Shown: positions 1-14,050 of the stretch, one piece after another
Position numbering within the stretch: position 1 is the first letter of the stretch
How the letters are laid out: each line of letters begins with the position of its first letter
Assembly: GCA_963920705.1 (NCBI GenBank)
Contig: OY987225.1
Location: forward strand, 4,838,334-4,902,333
Length of the DNA: 64,000 nucleotides
Direction: 5' to 3'
Source of the DNA: Odiellus spinosus
Taxonomy: Eukaryota; Arthropoda; Arachnida; Opiliones; Phalangiidae
Translations under genes and position numbers: made by a program
The notes under the pieces: model-generated
Told to the model about the DNA's origin: nothing
The model's input: the letters and a program-made list of their open reading frames with translations, nothing else
Database searches by the model: none

Positions 1-997
1 TCGCATCCTGTTTTTCGAGTCCTCTTTATTGAATCCTCTTTTTCGAATCGGGTTTTTCGAATCGTGTTTTTCGAATCGGGTTTTTCGAATGGGGTTTTTC
101 GAATCGGGTTTTTCGAATCGTGTTTTCCGAATCGTGATTTTCGAATCGTGTTTTTCGAATCGTGTTTCTCGAATCGTTTTTTTCGATTCGCGTTTTTCTA
201 ATCCTGTTTTTCGCATCCTGTTTTTCGCATCATGTTTTTCTCACCCTGTTTTTCGCACCCTGTTTTTCGCAGCCTGTTTTTCGCATCCTGCTCTTCGCAT
301 CCTGTTTTTCGAATCCTGTTTTTCGCATCCTGTTTTTCGAATCCTGTTTTTCGCATCCTGTTTTTCGAGTCCTCTTTATTGAATCCTCTTTTTCGAATCG
401 TGTTTTTCGAATCGTGTTTTTCGAATCGGGTTTTTCGAATGGGGTTTTTCGAATCGGGTTTTTCGAATCGTGTTTTCCGAATCGTGATTTTCGAATCGTG
501 TTTTTCGAATCGTGTTTTTCGAATCGTTTTTTCGAATCGTGTTTTTCTAATCCTGTTTTTCTCATCCTGTTTTTCACATCCTGTTTTTCGCACCCTGTTT
601 TTCGCACCCTGTTTTTCGCACCCTGTTTTTCGCATCCTGCTTTTCGCATCCTGTTTTTCGAATCCTGTTTTTCGCATCCTGTTTTTCGAGTCCTCTTTAT
701 TGAATCCTCTTTTTCGAATCGTGTTTTTCGAATCGTGTTTTTCGAATCGGGTTTTTCGAATGGGGTTTTTCGAATCGGGTTTTTCGAATCGTGTTTTCCG
801 AATCGTGATTTTCGAATCGTGTTTTTCGAATCGTGTTTTTCGAATCGTTTTTTTCGAATCGTGTTTTTCTAATCCTGTTTTTCGCATCCTGTTTTTCGCA
901 TCCTGTTTTTCGCACCCTGTTTTTAGCACCCTGTTTTTCGCAGCCTGTTTTTCGCATCCTGCTTTTCGCATCCTGTTTTTCGAATCCTGTTTTTCGC

Positions 998-3900
998 ATC
1001 CTGTTTTTCGAGTCCTCTTTATTGAATCCTCTTTTTCGAATCGGGTTTTTCGAATCGGGTTTTTCGAATCGGGTTTTTCGAATCGGGTTTTTCGAATCGT
1101 GATTTGCGAATCGTGTTTTTCAAATCGTGTTTTTCGAATCGTGTTTTTCGAATCGTGTTTTTCGAATCGTGTTTTTCGAATCCTGTTTATCGAATCCTAT
1201 TTTTCGAGTCCTCTTTATGGAATCTTGTTTTTCGAATCGTGTTTTTCGAATCGTGTTTTTCGAATCGGGTTTTTCGAATCGGGTTTTTCGAATAGTGTTT
1301 TTCAAATCTGGTTTTTCGAATCGTGATTTTCCGAATCGTGTTTTACGAATCGTGTTTTTCGAATCCTGTTTTTCGAGTCCTCTTTTTCGAATCCTGTTCT
1401 TTGAATCCTGTTTTTCGAATCCTGTTTTTCGAATCGGGTTTTTCGAATCGGGTTTTTCGAATCGGGTTTTTCGAATCGTGATTTGCGAATCGTGTTTTTC
1501 GAATCGTGTTTTTCGAATCGTGTTTTCGAATCTTGATTTTCCGAATCGTGTTTTTCGAATCGTGATTTTCGAATCGTGTTTTTCGAATCGTGTTTTTCAA
1601 ATCGTGTATTTCGAATCGTGTTTTTCGAATAGTGTTTTTCGAATCCTGTTTTTCGATCTGGTTTTTCGAATCGTGATTTTCCGAATCGTGTTTTACGAAT
1701 CGTGTTTTTCGAATCCTGTTTTTCGAGTCCTCTTTTTCGAATACTGTTCTTTGAATCCTGTTTTTCGAATCCTGTTTTTCGAATCGGGTTTTTCGAATCG
1801 GGTTTTTCGAATCGGATTTTTCGAATCGTGTTTTTCGAATCGTGATTTTCAAATCGTGTTTTTCGAATCGTGATTTTCGAATCGTGTTTTTCGAATCGTG
1901 TTTTTCGAATCCTGTTTTTCGAGTCCTCTTTTTCGAATCCTGTTCTTTGAATCCTTTTTTTCAAATCCGGTTTTTCGAATCGTGTTTTTCGAATCGTGTT
2001 TTTCTAATCCTGTTTTTCGCATCCTGTTTTTCGCACCCTGTTTTTCGCACCCTGTTTTTCGCACCCTGTTTTTCGCACCCTGTTTTTCGCATCCTGCTTT
2101 TCGCCTCCTGTTTTTCGAATCCTGTTTTTCGCATCCTGTTTTTCGAGTCCTCTTTATTGAATCCTCTTTTTCGAATCGTGTTTTTCGAATCGGGTTTTTC
2201 GAATGGGGTTTTTCGAATCGGGTTTTTCGAATCGTGTTTTCCGAATCGTGATTTTCGAATCGTGTTTTTCGAATCGTTTTTTCGAATCGTGTTTTTCTAA
2301 TCCTGTTTTTCGCATCCTGTTTTTCACATCCTGTTTTTCGCACCCTGTTTTTCGCACCCTGTTTTTCGCAGCCTGTTTTTCGCATCCTGCTTTTCGCATC
2401 CTGTTTTTCGAATCCTGTTTATCGAATCCTATTTTTCGAGTCCTCTTTATGGAATCTTGTTTTTCGAATCGTGTTTTTCGAATCGTGTTTTTCGAATCGG
2501 GTTTTTCGAATCGGGTTTTTCGAATCGGGTTTTTCGAATCGGGTTTTTCGAATCTGGTTTTTCGAATCGTGATTTTCCGAATCGTGTTTTACGAATCGTG
2601 TTTTTCGAATCCTGTTTTTCGAGTCCTCTTTTTCGAATCCTGTTCTTTGAATCCTGTTTTTCGAATCCTGTTTTTCGAATCGGGTTTTTCGAATCGGGTT
2701 TTTCGAATCGGGTTTTTCGAATCGTGATTTGCGAATCCTGTTTTTCGAATCGTGATTTTCGAATCGTGTTTTTCGAATCGTGTTTTTCGAATCGTGTTTT
2801 TCAAATCGTGTTTTTCTAATCCTGTTTTTCGCATCCTGTTTTTCGCATCCTGCTTTTCGCATCCTGTTTTTCGAATCCTGTTTTTCGCATCCTGTTTTTC
2901 GAGTCCTCTTTATTGAATCCTCTTTTTCGAATCGTGTTTTTCGAATCGTGTTTTTCGAATCGGGTTTTTCGAATCGGGTTTTTCGAATCGGGTTTTTCGA
3001 ATCGTGTTTTTCGAATCGTGATTTTCGAATCGTGTTTTTCGAATCGTGTTTTTCGAATCGTTTTTTTCGAATCGTGTTTTTCTAATCCTGTTTTTCGCAT
3101 CCTGTTTTTCGCATCCTGTTTTTCGCACCCTGTTTTTCGCACCCTGTTTTTCGCACCCTGTTTTTCGCATCCTGCTTTTCGCATCCTGTTTTTCGAATCC
3201 TGTTTTTCGCATCCTGTTTTTCGAGTCCTCTTTATTGAATCCTCTTTTTCGAATCGTGTTTTTCGAATCGTGTTTTTCGAATCGGGTTTTTCGAATCGGG
3301 TTTTTCGAATAGTGTTTTTCGAATCTGGTTTTTCGAATCGGGTTTTTTGAATCGGGTTTTTCGAATCGGGTTTTTCGAATCGGGTTTTTCGAATTGGGTT
3401 TTTCGAATCGTGTTTTTCGAATCGTGATTTGCGAATCGTGTTTTTCGAATCGTGTTTTTCGAATCGTGTTTTTCGAATCGTGTTTTCGAATCGTGTTTTC
3501 GAATCTTGATTTTCCGAATCGTGTTTTTCGAATCGTGATTTTCGAATCGTGTTTTTCGAATCGTGTTTTTCAAATCGTGTATTTCGAATCGTGTTTTTCG
3601 AATCGTGTTTTTCGAATCCTGTTTTTCGAATCCTATTTTTCGAGTCCTCTTTATGGAATCGTGTTTTTCGAATCGGGTTTTTCGAATCGGGTTTTTCAAA
3701 TCGGGTTTTTCGAATCGGGTTTTTCGAATCGGGTTTTTCGAATCGGTTTTTTCGAATCGGGTTTTTCGAATCGGGCTTTTCGAATCGTGTTTTGCGAATC
3801 GTGTTTTTCGAATAGTGTTTTTCGAATCGTGTTTTTCGAATCTGGTTTTTCGAATTGTGATTTTCCGAATCGTGTTTTACGAATCGTGTTTTTCGAATCC

Positions 3901-4121
3901 TGTTTTTCGAATCGAGTTTTTCGAATCGTGTTTTTCGAATCGGGTTTTTCGAATCGGGTTTTTGGAATCGGGTTTTTCGAATCGTTTTTTTCGAGTCCTC
4001 TTTTTCGAATCATCTTTTTTGAATCCTTTTTTTCGAATCCTGTTTTTCGAATCGTGATTTTCCGAATCGTGTTTTACGAATCGTGTTTTTCGAATCCTGT
4101 TTTTCGAGTCCTCTTTTTCGC
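998..4121 (+). repeat. 3.1-kb tandem duplication, copy 1
   Basis: Copy 1 of a direct tandem pair. The left edge at 998 corresponds to 4,122 (period 3,124), judged from where the GCATCCTG and TTATTG monomers start to match. Long stretches match exactly by eye, for example 1,127-1,873 against 4,251-4,997. Copy 1 lacks a 42-bp block near 1,975 and a block of about 125 bp near 2,740 that copy 2 has, and carries an extra 13-bp monomer near 3,480. Confidence 0.85.
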
Positions 4122-7100
4122 ATCCTGTTTTTCGAGTCCTCTTTATTGAATCCTCTTTTTCGAATCGGGTTTTTCGAATCGGGTTTTTCGAATCGGGTTT
4201 TTCGAATCGGGTTTTTCGAATCGTGATTTGCGAATCGTGTTTTTCAAATCGTGTTTTTCGAATCGTGTTTTTCGAATCGTGTTTTTCGAATCGTGTTTTT
4301 CGAATCCTGTTTATCGAATCCTATTTTTCGAGTCCTCTTTATGGAATCTTGTTTTTCGAATCGTGTTTTTCGAATCGTGTTTTTCGAATCGGGTTTTTCG
4401 AATCGGGTTTTTCGAATAGTGTTTTTCAAATCTGGTTTTTCGAATCGTGATTTTCCGAATCGTGTTTTACGAATCGTGTTTTTCGAATCCTGTTTTTCGA
4501 GTCCTCTTTTTCGAATCCTGTTCTTTGAATCCTGTTTTTCGAATCCTGTTTTTCGAATCGGGTTTTTCGAATCGGGTTTTTCGAATCGGGTTTTTCGAAT
4601 CGTGATTTGCGAATCGTGTTTTTCGAATCGTGTTTTTCGAATCGTGTTTTCGAATCTTGATTTTCCGAATCGTGTTTTTCGAATCGTGATTTTCGAATCG
4701 TGTTTTTCGAATCGTGTTTTTCAAATCGTGTATTTCGAATCGTGTTTTTCGAATAGTGTTTTTCGAATCCTGTTTTTCGATCTGGTTTTTCGAATCGTGA
4801 TTTTCCGAATCGTGTTTTACGAATCGTGTTTTTCGAATCCTGTTTTTCGAGTCCTCTTTTTCGAATACTGTTCTTTGAATCCTGTTTTTCGAATCCTGTT
4901 TTTCGAATCGGGTTTTTCGAATCGGGTTTTTCGAATCGGATTTTTCGAATCGTGTTTTTCGAATCGTGATTTTCAAATCGTGTTTTTCGAATCGTGATTT
5001 TCGAATCGTGTTTTTCGAATCGTGTTTTTCGAATCCTGTTTTTCGAGTCCTCTTTTTCGAATCCTGTTCTTTGAATCCTTTTTTTCAAATCCGGTTTTTC
5101 GAATCGTGATTTTCGAATCGTGTTTTTCGAATCGTGTTTTTCGAATCGTGTTTTTCGAATCGTGTTTTTCTAATCCTGTTTTTCGCATCCTGTTTTTCGC
5201 ACCCTGTTTTTCGCACCCTGTTTTTCGCACCCTGTTTTTCGCACCCTGTTTTTCGCATCCTGCTTTTCGCCTCCTGTTTTTCGAATCCTGTTTTTCGCAT
5301 CCTGTTTTTCGAGTCCTCTTTATTGAATCCTCTTTTTCGAATCGTGTTTTTCGAATCGGGTTTTTCGAATGGGGTTTTTCGAATCGGGTTTTTCGAATCG
5401 TGTTTTCCGAATCGTGATTTTCGAATCGTGTTTTTCGAATCGTTTTTTCGAATCGTGTTTTTCTAATCCTGTTTTTCGCATCCTGTTTTTCACATCCTGT
5501 TTTTCGCACCCTGTTTTTCGCACCCTGTTTTTCGCAGCCTGTTTTTCGCATCCTGCTTTTCGCATCCTGTTTTTCGAATCCTGTTTATCGAATCCTATTT
5601 TTCGAGTCCTCTTTATGGAATCTTGTTTTTCGAATCGTGTTTTTCGAATCGTGTTTTTCGAATCGGGTTTTTCGAATCGGGTTTTTCGAATCGGGTTTTT
5701 CGAATCGGGTTTTTCGAATCTGGTTTTTCGAATCGTGATTTTCCGAATCGTGTTTTACGAATCGTGTTTTTCGAATCCTGTTTTTCGAGTCCTCTTTTTC
5801 GAATCCTGTTCTTTGAATCCTGTTTTTCGAATCCTGTTTTTCGAATCGGGTTTTTCGAATCGGGTTTTTCGAATCGGGTTTTTCGAATCGTGATTTGCGA
5901 ATCGTGTTTTTCGAATCGTGTTTTTCGAATCGTGTTTTCGAATCTTGATTTTCGAATCGTGTTTTTCGAATCCTGTTTTTCGAGTCCTCTTTTTCGAATC
6001 CTGTTCTTTGAATTCTTTTTTTCAAATCCTGTTTTTCGAATCGTGATTTTCGAATCGTGTTTTTCGAATCGTGTTTTTCGAATCGTGTTTTTCAAATCGT
6101 GTTTTTCTAATCCTGTTTTTCGCATCCTGTTTTTCGCATCCTGCTTTTCGCATCCTGTTTTTCGAATCCTGTTTTTCGCATCCTGTTTTTCGAGTCCTCT
6201 TTATTGAATCCTCTTTTTCGAATCGTGTTTTTCGAATCGTGTTTTTCGAATCGGGTTTTTCGAATCGGGTTTTTCGAATCGGGTTTTTCGAATCGTGTTT
6301 TTCGAATCGTGATTTTCGAATCGTGTTTTTCGAATCGTGTTTTTCGAATCGTTTTTTTCGAATCGTGTTTTTCTAATCCTGTTTTTCGCATCCTGTTTTT
6401 CGCATCCTGTTTTTCGCACCCTGTTTTTCGCACCCTGTTTTTCGCAACCTGTTTTTCGCATCCTGCTTTTCGCATCCTGTTTTTCGAATCCTGTTTTTCG
6501 CATCCTGTTTTTCGAGTCCTCTTTATTGAATCCTCTTTTTCGAATCGTGTTTTTCGAATCGTGTTTTTCGAATCGGGTTTTTCGAATCGGGTTTTTCGAA
6601 TAGTGTTTTTCGAATCTGGTTTTTCGAATCGGGTTTTTTGAATCGGGTTTTTCGAATCGGGTTTTTCGAATCGGGTTTTTCGAATTGGGTTTTTCGAATC
6701 GTGTTTTTCGAATCGTGATTTGCGAATCGTGTTTTTCGAATCGTGTTTTTCGAATCGTGTTTTTCGAATCGTGTTTTCGAATCTTGATTTTCCGAATCGT
6801 GTTTTTCGAATCGTGATTTTCGAATCGTGTTTTTCGAATCGTGTTTTTCAAATCGTGTATTTCGAATCGTGTTTTTCGAATCGTGTTTTTCGAATCCTGT
6901 TTTTCGAATCCTATTTTTCGAGTCCTCTTTATGGAATCGTGTTTTTCGAATCGGGTTTTTCGAATCGGGTTTTTCAAATCGGGTTTTTCGAATCGGGTTT
7001 TTCGAATCGGGTTTTTCGAATCGGTTTTTTCGAATCGGGTTTTTCGAATCGGGCTTTTCGAATCGTGTTTTGCGAATCGTGTTTTTCGAATAGTGTTTTT

Positions 7101-7399
7101 CGAATCGTGTTTTTCGAATCTGGTTTTTCGAATTGTGATTTTCCGAATCGTGTTTTACGAATCGTGTTTTTCGAATCCTGTTTTTCGAATCGAGTTTTTC
7201 GAATCGTGTTTTTCGAATCGGGTTTTTCGAATCGGGTTTTTGGAATCGGGTTTTTCGAATCGTTTTTTTCGAGTCCTCTTTTTCGAATCATCTTTTTTGA
7301 ATCCTTTTTTTCGAATCCTGTTTTTCGAATCGTGATTTTCCGAATCGTGTTTTACGAATCGTGTTTTTCGAATCCTGTTTTTCGAGTCCTCTTTTTCGA
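4122..7399 (+). repeat. 3.1-kb tandem duplication, copy 2
   Basis: The second copy follows the first directly. The offset rises from 3,124 to 3,166 near 5,100, to 3,291 by 6,071 and falls to 3,278 by 6,800, each step being an indel of whole or near-whole monomers. The match is lost after about 7,395, where this copy continues into TGTTCTTTGAATCC while copy 1 ends at its junction with GCATCCTG. Confidence 0.85.
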
Positions 7400-10354
7400 A
7401 TCCTGTTCTTTGAATCCTGTTTTTCGAATCCTGTTTTTCGAATCGGGTTTTTCGAATCGGGTTTTTCGAATCGTGATTTGCGAATCGTGTTTTCCGAATC
7501 GTGTTTTACGAATCGTGTTTTTCGAATCCTGTTTTTCGAGTCCTCTTTTTCGAATCCTGTTCTTTGAATCCTGTTTTTCGAATCCTGTTTTTCGAATCGG
7601 GTTTTTCGAATCGTGTTTTTCGAATCGTGATTTGCGAATCGTGTTTTTCGAATCGTGTTTTTCGAATCGTGTTTTTCGAATCGTGTTTTCGAATCGTGAT
7701 TTTCCGAATCGTGTTTTTCGAATCGGGCTTTTCGAATCGTGTTTTGCGAATCGTGTTTTTCGAATCGGGTTTTTCGAATCGGGTTTTTCGAATCGGGTTT
7801 TTCGAATCGTGGTTTGCGAATCGTGTTTTTCGAATCGTGTTTTTCGAATCGTGTTTCTCGAATCGTTTTTTTCGAATCGTGTTTTTCTAATCCTGTTTTT
7901 CGCATCCTGTTTTTCGCATCCTGTTTTTCTCACCCTGTTTTTCGCACCCTGTTTTTCGCACCCTGTTTTTCGCACCCTTTTTTTTCGCATCCTGCTTTTC
8001 GCATCCTGTTTTTCGAATCCTGTTTTTCGCATCCTGTTTTTCGAGTCCTCTTTATGGAATCCTGTTTTTCGAATCGTGTTTTTCGAATCGGGTTTTTCGA
8101 ATCGGGTTTTTCGAATCGGGTTTTTCGAATCGGGCTTTTCGAATCGTGTTTTGCGAATCGTGTTTTTCGAATAGTGTTTTTCGAATCGTGTTTTTCGAAT
8201 CGTGTTTTTCGAATCGTGATTTTCCGAATCGTGTTTTACGAATCGTGTTTTTCCAATCCTGTTTTTCGAGTCCTCTTTTTCGAATCATGTTTTTAGAATC
8301 CTTTTTTTCGAATCCTGTTTTTCGAATCGTGTTTTTCGAATCGTGTTTTTCGAATCGGGTTTTTCGCATCGGGTTTTTCGAATCGTGATTTGCGAATCGT
8401 GTTTTTCGAATCGTGTTTTTCGAATCGTGTTTTCGAATCGTGATTTTCCGAATCGTGTTTTTCGAATCGTGATTTTCGAATCGTGTTTTTCGAATCGTGT
8501 TTTTCGAATCCTGTTTTTCGAGTCCTCTTTTTCGAATCCTGTTCTTTGAATCCTTTTTTTCGAATCCTGTTTTTCGAATCGTGATTTTCGAGTCGTGTTT
8601 TTCGAATCGTGTTTTTCGAATCGTGTTTTTCTAATCCTGTTTTTCGCATCCTGTTTTTCGCACCCTGTTTTTCGCACCCTGTTTTTCGCACCCTGTTTTT
8701 CGCACCCTGCTTTTCGCATCCTGTTTTTCGATTCCTGTTTTTCGCATCCTGTTTTTCGAGTCCTCTTTATTGAATCCTCTTTTTCGAATCGTGTTTTTCG
8801 AATCGTGTTTTTCGAATCGGGTTTTTCGAATCGGGTTTTTCGAATCGTGATTTGAGAATCGTGTTTTTGGAATCGTGTTTTTCGAATCGTGTTTTCGAAT
8901 CGTGATTTTCCGAATCGTGTTTTTCGAATCGTGATTTTCGAATCGTGTTTTTCGAATCGTGTTTTTCGAATCGTGTTTTTCGAATCGTGTTTTTCGAATC
9001 CTGTTTATCGAATCCTGTTTATCGAATCCTGTTTTTCGAATCCTATTTTTCGAGTCCTCTTTATAGAATCTTGTTTTTCGAATGGTGTTTTTCGAATCGG
9101 GTTTTCGAATAGTGATTTTCCGAATCGTGTTTTTCGAATCGTGAATTTCGAATCGTGTTTGTCGAATCGTGTTTTTCGAATCCTGTTTTTCGAGTCCTCT
9201 TTTTCGAATCCTGTTCTTTGAATCCTTTTTTTCGAATCCTGTTTTTCGAATCGTGATTTTCGAATCGTGTTTTTCGAATCGTGTTTTTCGAATCGTGTTT
9301 TTCGAATCGTGATTTTCCAAATCGTGTTTTTGGAATCGGGTTTTTCGAATCGGGTTTTTCGAATCGTGATTTGCGAATCGTGTTTTTCGAATCGTGTTTT
9401 TCGAATCGGGTTTTTCGAATCGTGATTTGCGAATCGTGTTTTTCGCATCCTGTTTTTCGCATCCTGTTTTTCGCACCCTGTTTTTCGCACCCTGTTTTTC
9501 GCACCCTGTTTTTCGCATCCTGCTTTTCGCATCCTGTTTTTCGAATCCTGTTTTTCGCATCCTGTTTTTCGAGTCCTCTTTATTGAATCCTCTTTTTCGA
9601 ATCGTGTTTTTCGAATCGTGTTTTTGGAATCGGGTTTTTCGAATCGGGTTTTTCGAATCGGGCTTTTCGAATTGGGTTTTTCGAATCGTGTTTTTCGAAT
9701 CGTGTTTTTCGAATCGTGTTTTTCGAATCGTGTTTTTCGAATCCTGTTTATCGAATCCTGTTTATCGAATCCTGTTTTTCGAATCCTGTTTTTCGAATCC
9801 TATTTTTCGAGTCCTCTTTATGGAATCTTGATTTTCGAATGGTGTTTTTCGAAGCGGGTTTTTCGAATCGGGTTTTTCGAATCGGGTTTTTCGAATCGGG
9901 TTTTTCGAATCGGGCTTTTCGAATCGTGTTTTGCGAATCGTGTTTTTCGAATCGTGTTTTTCGATCTGGTTTTTCGAATCGTGATTTTCCGAATCGTGTT
10001 TTACGAATCGTGATTTTCCGAATCGTGTTTTACGAATCGTGTTTTTCGAATCCTGTTTTTCGAGTCCTCTTTTTCGAATCCTGTTCTTTGAATCCTGTTT
10101 TTCGAATCCTGTTTTTCGAATCGGGTTTTTCGAATTGGGTTTTTCGAATCGGATTTTTCGAATCGTGTTTTTCGAATCGTGATTTTCGAATCGTGTTTTT
10201 CGAATCGTGATTTTCGAATCGTGTTTTTCGAATCCTGTTTTTCGAGTCCTCTTTTTCGAATCCTGTTCTTTGAATCCTTTTTTTCAAATCCTGTTTTTTG
10301 AATCGTGATTTTCGAATCGTGTTTTTCGAATCGTGTTTTTCGAATCGTGTTTTT

Positions 10355-11671
10355 CTAATCCTGTTTTTCGCATCCTGTTTTTCGCATCCTGTTTTTCGCA
10401 CCCTGTTTTTCGCACCCTGTTTTTCGCACCCTGTTTTTCGCATCCTGCTTTTCGCATCCTGTTTTTCGAATCCTGTTTTTCGCATCTTGTTTTTCGAGTC
10501 CTCTTTATTGAATCCTCTTTTTCGAATCATGTTTTTCGAATCGTGTTTTTGGAATCGGGTTTTTCGAATCGGGTTTTTCGAATCGGGTTTTTCGAATCGG
10601 GTTTTTCGAATCGTGATTTGCGAATCGTGTTTTTCGAATCGTGTTTTTAGAATCGTGTTTTCGAATCGTGATTTTCCGAATCGTGTTTTTCGAATCGTGA
10701 TTTTCGAATCGTGTTTTTCGAATCGTGTTTTTCGAATCGTGTTTTTCGAATCCTGTTTATCGAATCCTGTTTATCGAATCCTGTTTTTCGAATCCTATTT
10801 TTCGAGTCCTCTTTATGGAATCTTCTTTTTCGAATCGTGTTTTTCGAATCCTGTTTTTCGAATCGGGTTTTTCGAATCGGATTTTTCGAATCGGATTTTT
10901 CGAATCGTGTTTTTCGAATCGTGATTTTCGAATCGTGATTTTCGAATCGTGATTTTCGAATCGTGTTTTTCGAATCGTGATTTTCGAATCGTGTTTTTCG
11001 AATCGTGATTTTCGAATCGTGTTTTTCGAATCGTGTTTTTCGAATCCTGTTTTTCGAGTCCTCTTTTTCGAATCCTGTTCTTTGAATCCTTTTTTTCAAA
11101 TCCTGTTTTTCGAATCCTGTTTTTCGCATCCTGTTTTTCGAGTCCTCTTTATTGAATCCTCTTTTTCGAATCGGGTTTTTCGAATCGTGTTTTTCGAATC
11201 GGGTTTTTCGAATGGGGTTTTTCGAATCGGGTTTTTCGAATCGTGTTTTCCGAATCGTGATTTTCGAATCGTAATTTTCGAATCGTGTTTCTCGAATCGT
11301 TTTTTTCGAATCGTGTTTTTCTAATCCTGTTTTTCGCATCCTGTTTTTCGCATCCTGTTTTTCTCACCCTGTTTTTTGCACCCTGTTTTTCGCACCCTGT
11401 TTTTCGCACCCTGTTTTTCGCATCCTGCTTTTCGCATCCTGTTTTTCGAATCCTGTTTTTCGCATCCTGTTTTTCGAGTCCTCTTTATTGAATCCTCTTT
11501 TTCGAATCATGTTTTTTCGAATCGTGTTTTTGGAATCGGGTTTTTCGAATCGGGTTTTTCGAATCGGGTTTTTAGAATCGGGTTTTTCGAATCGTGATTT
11601 GCGAATCGTGTTTTTCGAATCGTGTTTTTCGAATCGTGTTTCTCGAATCGTTTTTTTCGAATCGTGTTTTT
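10355..11671 (+). repeat. 1.3-kb duplication, copy 1
   Basis: The M1 start at 10,355 recurs at 11,672 (1,317 bp). The rare GAATCATG after TTATTG and the TTATGGAATCTTC form (near 10,815) recur at the same relative places, with the offset rising to about 1,331. The copy contains a run of alternating GAATCGTGATTTTC monomers near 10,920-11,010. Confidence 0.7.
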
Positions 11672-12430
11672 CTAATCCTGTTTTTCGCATCCTGTTTTTC
11701 GCATCCTGTTTTTCTCACCCTGTTTTTCGCACCCTGTTTTTCGCAGCCTGTTTTTCGCATCCTGCTTTTCGCATCCTGTTTTTCGAATCCTGTTTTTCGC
11801 ATCCTGTTTTTCGAGTCCTCTTTATTGAATCCTCTTTTTCGAATCATGTTTTTCGAATCGTGTTTTTCGAATCGGGTTTTTCGAATCGGGTTTTTCGAAT
11901 CGGGTTTTTCGAATCGTGATTTGCGAATCGTGTTTTTCGAATCGTGTTTTTCGAATCGTGTTTTCGAATCGTGATTTTCCGAATCGTGTTTTTCGAATCG
12001 TGATTTTCGAATCGTGTTTTTCGAATCGTGTTTTTCGAATCGTGTTTTTCGAATCGTGTTTTTCGAATCGTGTTTTTCGAATCCTGTTTATCGAATCCTG
12101 TTTATCGAATCCTGTTTTTCGAATCCTATTTTTCGAGTCCTCTTTATGGAATCTTCTTTTTCGAATCGTGTTTTTCGAATCCTGTTTTTCGAATCGGGTT
12201 TTTCGAATCGGGTTTTTCGAATCGGGTTTTTCGAATCGGATTTTTCGAATCGTGTTTTTCGAATCGTGATTTTCGAATCGTGTTTTTCGAATCGTGATTT
12301 TCGAATCGTGTTTTTCGAATCGTGTTTTTCGAATCCTGTTTTTCGAGTCCTCTTTTTCGAATCCTGTTCTTTGAATCCTTTTTTTCAAATCCTGTTTTTC
12401 GAATCCTGTTTTTCGAATCCTGTTTTTCGC
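11672..12430 (+). repeat. 1.3-kb duplication, partial copy 2
   Basis: A partial second copy of the preceding segment. It retains GAATCATG at about 11,841 and TTATGGAATCTTC near 12,146, then runs into the start of the 12.4-kb duplication at about 12,426. A related M1 block is interposed near 11,321-11,660. Confidence 0.65.
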
Positions 12431-14050
12431 ATCCTGTTTTTCGAGTCCTCTTTATTGAATCCTCTTTTTCGAATCGGGTTTTTCGAATCGTGTTTTTCGA
12501 ATCGGGTTTTTCGAATGGGGTTTTTCGAATCGGGTTTTTCGAATCGTGTTTTCCGAATCGTGATTTTCGAATCGTGTTTTTCGAATCGTGTTTCTCGAAT
12601 CGTTTTTTTCGAATCGTGTTTTTCTAATCCTGTTTTTCGCATCCTGTTTTTCGCATCCTGTTTTTCTCACCCTGTTTTTCGCACCCTGTTTTTCGCAGCC
12701 TGTTTTTCGCATCCTGCTCTTCGCATCCTGTTTTTCGAATCCTGTTTTTCGCATCCTGTTTTTCGAGTCCTCTTTATTGAATCCTCTTTTTCGAATCGTG
12801 TTTTTCGAATCGTGTTTTTCGAATCGGGTTTTTCGAATGGGGTTTTTCGAATCGGGTTTTTCGAATCGTGTTTTCCGAATCGTGATTTTCGAATCGTGTT
12901 TTTCGAATCGTGTTTTTCGAATCGTTTTTTCGAATCGTGTTTTTCTAATCCTGTTTTTCGCATCCTGTTTTTCACATCCTGTTTTTCGCACCCTGTTTTT
13001 CGCACCCTATTTTTCGCACCCTGTTTTTCGCATCCTGCTTTTCGCATCCTGTTTTTCGAATCCTTTTTTTCGCATCCTGTTTTTCGAGTCCTCTTTATTG
13101 AATCCTCTTTTTCGAATCGTGTTTTTCGAATCGTGTTTCTCGAATCGGGTTTTTCGAATGGGGTTTTTCGAATCGGGTTTTTCGAATCGTGTTTTCCGAA
13201 TCGTGATTTTCGAATCGTGTTTTTCGAATCGTGTTTTTCGAATCGTTTTTTCGAATCGTGTTTTTCTAATCCTGTTTTTCGCATCCTGTTTTTCGCATCC
13301 TGTTTTCGCACCCTGTTTTTCGCACCCTGTTTTTCGCAGCCTGTTTTTCGCATCCTGCTTTTCGCATCATGTTTTTCGAATCCTGTTTTTCGCATCCTGT
13401 TTTTCGAGTCCTCTTTATTGAATCCTCTTTTTCGAATCGGGTTTTTCGAATCGGGTTTTTCGAATCGGGTTTTTCGAATCGGGTTTTTCGAATCGTGATT
13501 TGCGAATCGTGTTTTTCAAATCGTGTTTTTCGAATCGTGTTTTTCGAGTCGTGTTTTTCGAATCGTGTTTTTCGAATCCTGTTTATCGAATCCTATTTTT
13601 CGAGTCCTCTTTATGGAATCTTGTTTTTCGAATCGTGTTTTTCGAATCGTGTTTTTCGAATCGGGTTTTTCGAATCGGGTTTTTCGAATCGGGTTTTTCG
13701 AATCGGGTTTTTCGAATAGTGTTTTTCAAATCTGGTTTTTCGAATCGTGATTTTCCGAATCGTGTTTTACGAATCGTGTTTTTCGAATCCTGTTTTTCGA
13801 GTCCTCTTTTTCGAATCCTGTTCTTTGAATCCTGTTTTTCGAATCCTGTTTTTCGAATCGGGTTTTTCGAATCGGGTTTTTCGAATCGGGTTTTTCGAAT
13901 CGTGATTTGCGAATCGTGTTTTTCGAATCGTGTTTTTCGAATCGTGTTTTCGAATCTTGATTTTCCGAATCGTGTTTTTCGAATCGTGATTTTCGAATCG
14001 TGTTTTTCGAATCGTGTTTTTCAAATCGTGTATTTCGAATCGTGTTTTTC

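Noticed and set aside
6720-8174. 484-codon open frame on the + strand
   Set aside because: Satellite translation that begins in a GATTTGCG variant. Sister copies of the same segment are broken at different places, so no frame is conserved.
12014-13498. 494-codon open frame on the + strand
   Set aside because: Same reason; it crosses two duplication boundaries and consists only of the cyclic 14-residue repeat.
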